Of a DNA stretch of 64,000 nucleotides, positions 43,531 through 50,803 are shown piece by piece; the first letter of the stretch is position 1, and every line of letters starts with the position of its first letter. The DNA is from Myxococcus sp. RHSTA-1-4 (GTDB taxonomy: Bacteria; Myxococcota; Myxococcia; Myxococcales; Myxococcaceae). The stretch covers positions 26,275 to 90,274 of the forward strand of contig NZ_JAIQDG010000045.1 in the NCBI RefSeq assembly GCF_020037125.1. Direction: 5' to 3'. Position numbers and translations under genes: made by a program. The notes beneath the pieces were generated by a model. That model was given only the letters and a program-made list of their open reading frames with translations. It did no database searches and was not told the DNA's origin.

Positions 43531-45222
43531 GCGACGGGCGAGAACGAGGTCGTCTTCCTGATGGACGGCGAGGAGTACTTCACGGAGCTCCGCGCGCAGC
43601 TCGAAGCGGTGCGGCAGGCGCCGCGACACGCGCTCACCTACGTCCGCCTCGCATTCTGGATGATTGAATCATCCGTCACCGTGGGGGACCGGAACCATTT
43701 CCAGGTCCCCAATCACACGCTCCTCTCCTACATCGACCGGGTCATTCGCGCGGGCCACGACTTCGACATCATCGTCTGGCGCCCGGCGAAGGTGGAGCGT
43801 GTGAGCGAGGGAAAGGGAGTGGCCGAGGCGAACGAGGCCTTCGCGCGGGCCGTGGCGGAGATCGACCTGGCCGCCGCCAGCGCCGGCCCCGGAGTGGGCC
43901 GCGTCCGCGTCTTCCTGGAGACCTACGAAGGAGAAATCGGGGCGTCGAACCACCAGAAGATCGCCATCTTCTCCATCGCCGGCCAGCGCACGGCGCTCAT
44001 CGGGGGCATCAATCTCTCCCCCGCGTACTTCGCCTCTGCCGATCACTCCCAGGAGATGTGCTGGCACGATGCCGCCGTCCGTCTTCGTGGGCCGGCGACC
44101 GACGACGTGGAAGCCGAGTGGATGCGGCGGTGGCGGCGGACCTCGCTGATCGAGGAGCGGTGGATCTGGAACAGCTTCGGTGGAGGAGGGGACATCCAGG
44201 CGCGGGGCTTCGCCTTTTCGGCGAGTCAGACCGTCAGACAGGAGGCCATCAGGGTCCAGGAGAACCGGACGCTGCAGACCCCGCAGGTCGCCAACGTGTC
44301 GGTGACCATCGCCCTGACGCGCTCGGAGGGAACGACGCGCTACCGCAAGCTGCGCGACCTGCTCCTGGAGCGCATCTCCGCCGCCAACGACTACATCTAC
44401 ATGGAGAACTACCACTTCGCGGATCCAGAAATCGTCCGCGCCATCTACACGCGCCATGAGGTCCGCCGCCTCGCCGGTCACGAACTGCGCGTGGTCATCA
44501 TGATGCCGATGAACGGAGGGGGCTCCGGCTACATGACACGCCGCTCCTGGCTCCAGATGCTGCTGCGGTTCCGCAGGCCCGGTGTCGCCGGGGCCTCCTA
44601 CTGGCGCCGCGTCTATTACATGGACGGCGGCACCGAGCGCCACATCGACCGGGCGGCGTGTCTCACCCACAACGTGGCGGACACCTACCGGGCGGACAAT
44701 CCGAAGTCCTCGAGCTGGCTGGAGGCAGACACCTTCACGTTTCGCAAGAATGGCGGGGGAGGTGTCGACACCGTGGTCAAGCTCGAGGACATCACGCGTG
44801 TGGAAGGAGATCTCCACATCTACACGTGCGTCCAGGAAGGTAGCTGGAACCGCATCTACACCCACTCGAAGGTGGCGATCATCGACGATCAGTGGCTCAT
44901 CGTGGGCTCCGCCAACTGGTCGTACCGCAGCATGCAATACGATGGGGAGATCTCCGCGTTCATCGACAATCCAGGGCTCGCCCAGGCCGCGCTCCAGCGG
45001 CTGCTCGGTCACTATGACGAGGTGACTGCTCTCGATGTGAACAACATCGAAGCCGAGGCGTGCACCAATCTGGCCGGCGCTCTGGGCACGAACGCCGTGC
45101 GACAGGCGGCGATCGCGAACCGGTACATCGTCCTCCCCCTCAATCACGTCGATCTGCCGAACTTCGGGTTCCCGCGCGTCCGGCCCGGGGTGATGGATGC
45201 GCCGAACTACACCTGGATTTGA
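41257..45222 (+). CDS. TIG/IPT-repeat phospholipase D-like protein
   Basis: A 1321-residue protein. Residues 1 to about 755 are nine TIG/IPT Ig-like repeats of about 84 residues, each opening with a variant of VTxITPxxGPxxGGTxVxIxG. Residues about 765-1321 are a phospholipase D-like module with two HKD regions. The second, THSKVAIIDDQWLIVGSANW, is complete. The first, SNHQKIAIFS, has Ser where Asp is expected. No signal peptide is present, so secretion, if any, is non-classical. PLD enzymes hydrolyse phosphodiester bonds of lipids or nucleic acid. It follows the coupled pair by 101 bases on the same strand, and all three may form one unit. Confidence 0.9.
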   Translation: MPTVTGINPADVSVAGGAQVTITGTLFAAGATVTFDGTPGQNVTVVSATQITVDTPARALAGSVRVQVTNLDGSRAVFIGFHYRCVVSEITPPEGPTSGATDIVIKGKGFHANMEVDIDGTPATHVVVSSATELRARTPARGAGAGVVHLDVWNHGRAAGTRSSFRYCAPLVTGAVPNRARPVGGEDIVLRGKYFDAAATVSFGGTASPAVTFRSSTELVARTPAHAVGGVDVVVTDGAGVTGTLTQGLSFAGAEVKRIEPARGPAAGGTRVTIKGERFAAGATVTIGGTNVVAAITPPDTITAQTPMHAAGAVDIVVQNGGELASTLVGAFTYVAPPAVTGVEPPRGATAGGTAVTITGNDFAAGARVLMGGRPAAQVTVVSPTTLTAVTPAHAAGTVDIEVQNADGAPTTLAGSFTYTDVTSITPARGLPAGGTDVVIRGHGFAAGATVSIGGTPATHVVRQSDTEIHARTPAHAAGRVDVVVTNPRSPAMTLADGFTYATVTSIAPAEGPVGGNTVVVIRGDAFADTTTVAFGATPAAAVALQSPQEIHATTAAGVAGPVDVVVTREEGEERVATGFAFRAAPTITRIEPAAGPAAGGTPFTLTGTGFLDGATVTIDGGNATNVRVLSPTTLTARTPAHVHGACDVVVTVLGALTATLANGFTYRQLPTVTAVTPARGPLEGGRTVALAGTGFLDGIQVLVGGVACTDVVVVSPVSLRARVPARTAGQYDVQVQNPGEPLSLPLVNAFTYVDVPTATGENEVVFLMDGEEYFTELRAQLEAVRQAPRHALTYVRLAFWMIESSVTVGDRNHFQVPNHTLLSYIDRVIRAGHDFDIIVWRPAKVERVSEGKGVAEANEAFARAVAEIDLAAASAGPGVGRVRVFLETYEGEIGASNHQKIAIFSIAGQRTALIGGINLSPAYFASADHSQEMCWHDAAVRLRGPATDDVEAEWMRRWRRTSLIEERWIWNSFGGGGDIQARGFAFSASQTVRQEAIRVQENRTLQTPQVANVSVTIALTRSEGTTRYRKLRDLLLERISAANDYIYMENYHFADPEIVRAIYTRHEVRRLAGHELRVVIMMPMNGGGSGYMTRRSWLQMLLRFRRPGVAGASYWRRVYYMDGGTERHIDRAACLTHNVADTYRADNPKSSSWLEADTFTFRKNGGGGVDTVVKLEDITRVEGDLHIYTCVQEGSWNRIYTHSKVAIIDDQWLIVGSANWSYRSMQYDGEISAFIDNPGLAQAALQRLLGHYDEVTALDVNNIEAEACTNLAGALGTNAVRQAAIANRYIVLPLNHVDLPNFGFPRVRPGVMDAPNYTWI

Positions 45223-45300
45223 GGGCCAGCTCAGCAACAGCCAGGATTCCGGGGCCGGTCCGTATCCAGGGTGCATCCCCGCCCGGAGTCCATCCAGAAC

Positions 45301-45873
45301 ATGCACCTTCGCACCGCGCTCCTGACCCTGCTGCTGGCGTTGCCCGCCGCGGCTGCCCCCGAGGAGGACTCTGCTCCCTCGGGGTTGTACCTCCAGCCCC
45401 AGGTGTACCTGAGCACCGGGTGGAACCTCACGCAGACCACCTCCGGCGACCCGGTGGAGTACCCGACACGGCTCGGGGGTGGTGCCGGAGTGGGCCTGCG
45501 GCTCGGCTACGACTTCACCCCGTACGTGGGCCTCTTCGGCTCGATGACGCTGGGCCTTCAGGACGCGGGGCCCTACGCCGGTTATGGGGCGGGGCTGACC
45601 CTGCGCACCTCGATGCTGGGCTCGGCGCGCCTGTATGCCCGGTTCGGAGCGCGGGTGCTCACCCCGGTGACGCCCCTGGTCTACGGCACGGGCGGGGTAG
45701 GCGCCGAGGTCTTCCCCTTCGACAGCCTGTCGCTCGGGCTCGAGCTCGACGGGGCCGTGCCGCTCGCCAGTGGCACCCGGCGCGCTGGCTCCAGCCCGAC
45801 CGAGTGGCATGTCACCGCCAACGGTGGGCCGGTGCGGGGAGTCTTCGGCATCACGTGGTACCTGGGCCTGTAG
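45301..45873 (+). CDS. Outer membrane beta-barrel protein
   Basis: A 190-residue protein. A Sec signal (LRTALLTLLLALPAAAAPEE) precedes alternating amphipathic strands: SGLYLQPQVYLSTGWNL, GAGVGLRLGYDFTPYVGLFG, LTLRTSMLGSARLYARFGAR. It ends in GVFGITWYLGL, with a terminal aromatic-x-Leu typical of barrels. The likely fold is an 8-stranded porin-like barrel. ATG 45301 is used; ATG 45271 would add ten non-signal residues. Confidence 0.82.
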   Translation: MHLRTALLTLLLALPAAAAPEEDSAPSGLYLQPQVYLSTGWNLTQTTSGDPVEYPTRLGGGAGVGLRLGYDFTPYVGLFGSMTLGLQDAGPYAGYGAGLTLRTSMLGSARLYARFGARVLTPVTPLVYGTGGVGAEVFPFDSLSLGLELDGAVPLASGTRRAGSSPTEWHVTANGGPVRGVFGITWYLGL

Positions 45874-45993
45874 CGCGGCGCGCGAGCCTGTACCGCGTTG
45901 CCCGTCCAGGAGGTGACCCGCGTCAGAGTTCCTCTCCATGCGGGTCGCATCCACACACCGTCCGGGGGGACCGGACCGATGCGCGGAGGCAAC

Positions 45994-47541
45994 ATGAGAC
46001 GGAGTGCGAGGACGGGGCTGCTGGCGGCAGGGGTGTTCGCGGTGATGGGCTCGGGGGGGCCCGCGCTCGCGGGTGAGGTGGCGGAGCAGCGGGCCAGGGC
46101 GCCCATCGAGTGGAGCCTGTGTCCGGAGTCCTATGCGGGCGCGGAGTGCGCCACCGTGGAGATGCCGCTGGACCACCACCGCCCCCACGGGGAGAAGCTC
46201 CCAGTCTTCGTCGCGCGCCTGCGGTCCGGCGCGCCGCACGCCCCGCAACTCTGGTTCCTCGACGGAGGTCCCGGTGGCTCCGGGCGGATGGTGTACCTCG
46301 GGCAGGCGGCGCGGCTCGCGGCGGCGATGCCCGGAGTGGACCTGTACTTCCCCGCTCACCGCGGCACCGGCGACTCATCCGGGCTCACCTGCGCGGGGGA
46401 GCTGCCGGACAGCCCGCGTGGCGCCGAGCTGTCGGAAGACGAGTGGCCCCAGTGCCTCGCCGAGGTGCGCGCCCAGTGGGGCGACAGGTTGGAGCACTTC
46501 AACGTGACGCAGGCGGCGAGGGACCTCGGCACGCTCATCGAGCGCGTTCGGGAGAAGGACCAGCCCGTCTTCGTCTACGGCCTCTCCTACGGCACCTACT
46601 GGGCGTGGCGCTACCTGGAGCTCTTCCCCCACCAGGCCGACGGCGTCATCCAGGACTCCGTGCTGGCCCCGGGTGAGCGGTTCCTCTCCTACATGGATGC
46701 CTGGTACGACGACGCGGCCCGGGGCTATGCGGCGCTGTGCGGACAGGACGCGGCCTGCGTTGCCCGGATGGGGCCGGACCCGTGGGCCCGTGTGCGGGCC
46801 ATCGCCGCGAAGGTGGAGCAGGGCCACTGCGCCGAGGCGGGCTTCACCCGGGCGATGCTGCGCCGGACGCTCGCGGGCCTGTTCACGACGTGGCGCTTGC
46901 GGCTCTTCTCGCTGGCCATCCCCTACCGGCTGGAGCGCTGCGCCCCCGCGGACGTCCAGGCCCTGCGCTACTTCGCGAGTTTCTACTTCGAGCCCTCCAC
47001 CGACCTCTACGGCTTCTCCCAGGTGCTCGAGGCGCACATCGCCTTCTCCGAATTGTGGGAGTCACCCGCCCCGAGCCCCGCCACCCTGCGCCAGCGCGCC
47101 GAGGACGCCCTCTTCAGTCCGGACTGGGGGCTGGAGCGGGCCGGCATCTCGACGCTCTGGCCGAAGTACCCGGCCAGCCGCTACGCGACGGAGTGGCCCA
47201 AGGTGAAGGTTCCGCTGCTGATGATGAACGGCACCCTGGACCCGATGACGCGCTACGAGACCGCCCTCGTCGCGGCGGCGCATTACCGGGCTCCGGACCA
47301 GACCTTCGTCACCTTCCCCCACGTGGGGCACAGCGTCGGCTTCAATTCACCCACCACCCTGCCGGGCAGTCCCAACTGCGGGCTGCTCGTCGCGGCGAGC
47401 TTCGTCAGCAATCCGCACGCGCCGCCGGACACGTCGTGCCTCGAGGCGATGCAGCCGGTGCCCTTCGAGAATGCCTCGCAGGCCCGGCGCTTCTTCGGCA
47501 GGCCCTTCGTCAGCGCCTGGGACAATCCCGCCGTGCCCTGA
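45994..47541 (+). CDS. Secreted alpha/beta hydrolase (tripeptidyl aminopeptidase-type)
   Basis: A 515-residue protein starting at ATG 45994 with GGAGG upstream. The signal peptide (GLLAAGVFAVMGSGGPALAG) predicts export. It belongs to the proteinase-like alpha/beta hydrolases: ECATVEMPLDHHRP, LWFLDGGPGGSGRM (oxyanion), VYGLSYGTYWAWRYLELFP (nucleophile Ser), NGTLDPMTRYE (Asp) and FPHVGHSVGF (His). The C-terminal lid matches the TAP-like group. It likely clips peptides from N-termini. The neighbour downstream on the opposite strand is a LysR gene, 36 bases away. Confidence 0.9.
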   Translation: MRRSARTGLLAAGVFAVMGSGGPALAGEVAEQRARAPIEWSLCPESYAGAECATVEMPLDHHRPHGEKLPVFVARLRSGAPHAPQLWFLDGGPGGSGRMVYLGQAARLAAAMPGVDLYFPAHRGTGDSSGLTCAGELPDSPRGAELSEDEWPQCLAEVRAQWGDRLEHFNVTQAARDLGTLIERVREKDQPVFVYGLSYGTYWAWRYLELFPHQADGVIQDSVLAPGERFLSYMDAWYDDAARGYAALCGQDAACVARMGPDPWARVRAIAAKVEQGHCAEAGFTRAMLRRTLAGLFTTWRLRLFSLAIPYRLERCAPADVQALRYFASFYFEPSTDLYGFSQVLEAHIAFSELWESPAPSPATLRQRAEDALFSPDWGLERAGISTLWPKYPASRYATEWPKVKVPLLMMNGTLDPMTRYETALVAAAHYRAPDQTFVTFPHVGHSVGFNSPTTLPGSPNCGLLVAASFVSNPHAPPDTSCLEAMQPVPFENASQARRFFGRPFVSAWDNPAVP

Positions 47542-47577
47542 GGGGCCAGGCTCGGTTGCATCCCGGACAACACGCTC

Positions 47578-48501
47578 CTAGCCGCGTTCTGTAGCGCCGG
47601 TGCCGCGGGCACCGGCGCGCCGGATGAGGTCTCGGAAGGCAACCATCGCCGGGTCGGCGTGGGTGCGCTCGTGCCACCACAGGTTGATGGTGACGGTGAG
47701 CGGCGGCACCGGGCTCTGCACGATGCGCAGGCCAAGGCGCTTGCCGAGACGGGCGACGAGCGAGGCGGGTAGCGTGGCGACCAGGTCGGTGTCGGCGACC
47801 ACCGCGGCTGCGGCGCTGAAGTTCGGCACGATGAGCGCGACGTCCCGAGCGATGCCAAGGCGGGCATAGGCGCCGGGCAGCCCGCGGTAGCCCTTGCCGG
47901 GCGCCACCTGCACCTCGACGTGGCGCAGACCGGCCAGCACGCTCTTGGAGACGCGTTCTCCGGCCTGGGGATGATCGCGGCGCGCCACCAGCACGGTGCG
48001 CTCGCGGTACAGCGGCTCGAGGTGCATGCCGGGGCCCTTCTCGCCAACCGCGACGGCGACGTCGACCTCGGTGCTGGCCAGGCCGCCGCCGGTGAGCAGG
48101 GTGTCGATGCCGACCACCCGCAGGCTGGCGCGCGGCATCTCGGCGGCCAGCAGCGTGGCGAGGCGGGGCAGCCGCACCACCTGCCCGGCGTCTGCGATGG
48201 CGAGCGAGAACTGCCGGGTGGTGGTGGCGGGATTGAAGGCGGCGCCGTGCACGGCGTTGTCGAGGTCGCGCAGGGCACGGGCCAGCGCCGGCGCCAGCTC
48301 GGCGGCGCGAGGGGTCGGCACGATTCCGCGACCGCTGCGGGCAATCAACGGGTCGCCGAGCGCGGCGCGCAGGCGGGCCAGCGAGTTGCTGATTGCCGAT
48401 GGCGTGACGTGGAGGCGGCGGGCGGCGCGCACCACGCTGCGTTCGGCGAGCACGGTGTCGAGCACCAGGAGCAGGTTGAGGTCGAGGGCGGCAAGGCTCA
48501 C
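47578..48501 (-). CDS. LysR family transcriptional regulator
   Basis: A 307-residue regulator. The HTH is LLLVLDTVLAERSVVRAARR, then LHVTPSAISNSLARLRAALG. The effector domain follows (FSLAIADAGQVVRLPRLATL, FSAAAAVVADTDLVATLPAS). It is divergent from the haloalkane dehalogenase gene with 67 bases between starts, so it probably controls that gene. The inducer is unknown. Confidence 0.92.
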   Translation of the reverse strand: MSLAALDLNLLLVLDTVLAERSVVRAARRLHVTPSAISNSLARLRAALGDPLIARSGRGIVPTPRAAELAPALARALRDLDNAVHGAAFNPATTTRQFSLAIADAGQVVRLPRLATLLAAEMPRASLRVVGIDTLLTGGGLASTEVDVAVAVGEKGPGMHLEPLYRERTVLVARRDHPQAGERVSKSVLAGLRHVEVQVAPGKGYRGLPGAYARLGIARDVALIVPNFSAAAAVVADTDLVATLPASLVARLGKRLGLRIVQSPVPPLTVTINLWWHERTHADPAMVAFRDLIRRAGARGTGATERG

Positions 48502-48504
48502 GGC

Positions 48505-48568
48505 TGGTGAGGATATACGTCATGAATCATCACTGGTCGAAAACCATGGGCGGCCCCATGGTGGGTGC
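48505..48568. promoter_or_regulatory. Divergent promoter region of lysR and the dehalogenase
   Basis: A 67-base gap that must hold both promoters and the regulator site. It includes TCATGAATCAT around 48520 and the perfect palindromic pair CCATGG-GCGGCC-CCATGG at about 48544-48561, just before the dehalogenase start. Confidence 0.4.
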
Positions 48569-49528
48569 ATGCGCACGATTCATCTGTTCCCGCTGCTCCT
48601 CTCGGTTGCCCTCGTGGCCTGTCCGCGCGCGGCGACCCTGCCCACGCCCCCACCTCCGGAGCCCCCCATGCGTGACGTCAACGTCCTCGATTCCCACATG
48701 TCCTACCGGGAAGCCGGCCGCGGCCCCACCGTGGTCCTGCTCCACGGCAACCCGACCTCGTCCTACGTCTGGCGCAACGTCATCCCCCACCTCTCCGGAC
48801 GCCACCGCGTGCTGGCGCCCGACCTGATTGGCATGGGCGACTCGGGCAAGCCCGACATCGCCTACCGCTTCGCCGACCACGCCCGCTACCTCGACGCGTG
48901 GTTCGACGCCCTCGAGCTGCACGACGTCGTGCTGGTTGGCTACGACTGGGGCGGCGCGCTGGCCATGGACTGGGCCGCCCGCCACCCCGAGCGGGTGCGC
49001 GGCCTGGTCGTGTTCGAAACCTTCTTCCGCTCGCTGAAGTGGAGCGACTACCCGCCGCAGGGCGCCGAGCTGTTCAGGAATCTGCGCACCCCCGGCGTGG
49101 GAGAGCGTCTGGTGCTGGAGCAGAACCAGTTCCTGGCCCGCTCGCTGGGCGCCGGCGTCAAGCGTGGCCTCACCGAGGCCGAGACCGCAGTGTACTACGC
49201 GCCCTATCCCGACCCTGCGTCGCGGCGCCCGTTGCTGGCGTGGCCGCGCGAGATTCCCATCGAGGACCAGCCGGCCGAGATGATGGCGGTGCTGGACCGG
49301 TACGTCGAATGGATGGCGGCGTCGCCGTCAGTGCCCAAGCTGCTGCTCGCCCTCGACAGCCCGACGCCGCTCGGCTCCCCCGCCATCGTCGACTGGGCAC
49401 GCAACACGTTCGCCGCGCTCGAGGTGGTGGCGCTTGGCTCTGCCGGCCACCACGCCAGCGAGGACTTGCCCGACGCCATCGGCGAGGCCATCGCCCGCTG
49501 GCTCGACCGGCATCCCATCCACCCGTGA
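48569..49528 (+). CDS. Exported haloalkane dehalogenase
   Basis: A 319-residue alpha/beta hydrolase. It matches the haloalkane dehalogenases (LinB/DhaA group): LLHGNPTSSYVWRN with the halide-binding Asn61, the Asp126 nucleophile in VGYDWGGALAMDWA followed by halide-binding Trp127, Glu150 in VVFETFFRSLKWSD, and the His294 in SAGHHASEDLPDAIG. It cleaves carbon-halogen bonds by hydrolysis. Unusually, it begins with a signal (IHLFPLLLSVALVACPRA) with a lipobox-like end, suggesting an envelope lipoprotein. Internal ATG 48668 would give the usual cytosolic length. The LysR gene is divergent. Confidence 0.9.
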   Translation: MRTIHLFPLLLSVALVACPRAATLPTPPPPEPPMRDVNVLDSHMSYREAGRGPTVVLLHGNPTSSYVWRNVIPHLSGRHRVLAPDLIGMGDSGKPDIAYRFADHARYLDAWFDALELHDVVLVGYDWGGALAMDWAARHPERVRGLVVFETFFRSLKWSDYPPQGAELFRNLRTPGVGERLVLEQNQFLARSLGAGVKRGLTEAETAVYYAPYPDPASRRPLLAWPREIPIEDQPAEMMAVLDRYVEWMAASPSVPKLLLALDSPTPLGSPAIVDWARNTFAALEVVALGSAGHHASEDLPDAIGEAIARWLDRHPIHP

Positions 49529-49531
49529 CCC

Positions 49532-49558
49532 GGCACGGTCCGGCGCAGGTGCCGTGCC
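49532..49558. terminator. Bidirectional hairpin between convergent genes
   Basis: GGCACGG (49532-49538) pairs with CCGTGCC (49552-49558) between the convergent dehalogenase and BON genes. The stem is short with a 13-base loop. Confidence 0.35.
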
Positions 49559-49601
49559 ACCCGCGCGTCCCTGCCTCTCATCGTCCCTTCGAGGGGAATC
49601 G

Positions 49602-50345
49602 TCACCACGAGGGGAGACTCGGGGCGGCTATCACCAGCTGATTCTCCACCCGGTCGACGCCCCACACGCACCAGGCATCACGCTCGGCGGCCTCGCGCTC
49701 CGCCTCGCTGTTCACCGCGCCGGTCAGCGTGACGACGCCGCTCCGGGAGGAGATGGAGACGCTCTCGGTGCTCACCAGTGGGTCCTTCTCCAGGGCGAGC
49801 CGCACGCCATCCGCCATCTCCCCGTCGTTGTCCTGCTCGCGGGGGCTGACCCCCATCCCGTTCACGACGTCGCGCACCCCCGGCACCCACCAGGCGAGTA
49901 CGCCCGCCAGGCGCTTGTGGCCGAGCCCCGTCACGTCCCCGTCGAGGGTGACCACGCCGTCCTCCACCCGGACCTCGATGGCGCCGCGGGCGTCCGGGCT
50001 GGCGTCACGCCAGGTCCGCACCTCCTCTCCCTTGCGGGCCCGCAGGGCGAAGGGCAGGAGGGCGGGCTCCGCCGAGAGGTCGCGGCAGACGTGCTCGAGC
50101 ACCGCGTCGTCCGGCAGGCGGCGGTCGGGAATGACGTGGAGCTGGTCGATGATGTGGTCCACGCCCGGCACCGCGGCCGCCCGCTCCAGGGCAAGCTTCT
50201 TGGAAGCCACGTCGGGGAGCTCCCCCGCCATGCCGAGGTCATTCCATTCCCACCACAGTCGAATGGGGTAGCGCCGCAGGTCGAGGCGTGGCTCTCGGGC
50301 GAGCGCCTCGCGCACGGCCGTGAGCAGGGAGTCCACCGTGTCCAT
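49602..50345 (-). CDS. Triple BON domain protein
   Basis: A 247-residue protein starting at ATG 50345 (MDTVDSLLTAVREALAREP) with GAGGTGGCG upstream. It has three BON-like modules: LDLRRYPIRLWWEWNDLG to VDHIIDQLHV; IEVRVEDGVVTLDGDVTG to VRDVVNGMGV; and VSISSRSGVVTLTGAVNS to VDRVENQLVI. BON modules bind lipid or act near membranes, often in osmotic stress. No signal peptide. Upstream frames to 50591 are non-coding. Confidence 0.88.
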   Translation of the reverse strand: MDTVDSLLTAVREALAREPRLDLRRYPIRLWWEWNDLGMAGELPDVASKKLALERAAAVPGVDHIIDQLHVIPDRRLPDDAVLEHVCRDLSAEPALLPFALRARKGEEVRTWRDASPDARGAIEVRVEDGVVTLDGDVTGLGHKRLAGVLAWWVPGVRDVVNGMGVSPREQDNDGEMADGVRLALEKDPLVSTESVSISSRSGVVTLTGAVNSEAEREAAERDAWCVWGVDRVENQLVIAAPSLPSW

Positions 50346-50803
50346 CGCCACCTCGCGGAGGAGAGCTCGGCGCGGGCTGAGCCGGGCCGGACGACACCAG
50401 GAGAAAGCTAGGGATGTGGCGCGCGCCCGCAGCGTGGCCATGGCCCTCCGTCTCCCCCGGTGCCGTGCGCGGCGGCCCTCGCTCGCCGCCATGGCCCGAG
50501 GGGATGGCCGTGGAGCACGGGGCCTCGAAGGCGCACGAGAAGTTGGTAGACCCATCATGAGTCGTGACTGACCGTTGACTCGCGCCCCCACCTCGGTGGG
50601 GTGCGAGGACCACAGTCCGGCGTGTCTTCACGCACCACGCGCGGCGTCCTCCCCTGAGCGAACCACGGTGCATCCGTGGCCCGGGGTTTGCCTGAGCGCG
50701 CGCCACCCTTCACCTCCGCGAGACATGGCGGAGGTGCGCGGCACGGCGTGGGAGAGGTTTCTCGTCTTCAAAGAGCGCGTAGTCCATTGACTGGAGCAAC
50801 TGC
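50346..50803. other. Divergent intergenic region
   Basis: A 458-base gap upstream of the BON gene (minus) and the papain-like protease (plus). A 21-codon frame at 50725-50790 (MAEVRGTAWERFLVFKERV...) ends 13 bases before the protease start and could be a leader peptide or a lost gene tail. No other support. Confidence 0.4.

Noticed and set aside
43669..46359. An 896-codon open frame on the minus strand
   Set aside because: Antisense to the PLD module, the beta-barrel and the hydrolase genes, which have clear motifs.
50725..50790. A 21-codon leader peptide before the papain-like protease
   Set aside because: No ribosome binding site and no regulatory codon pattern; left as a note only.
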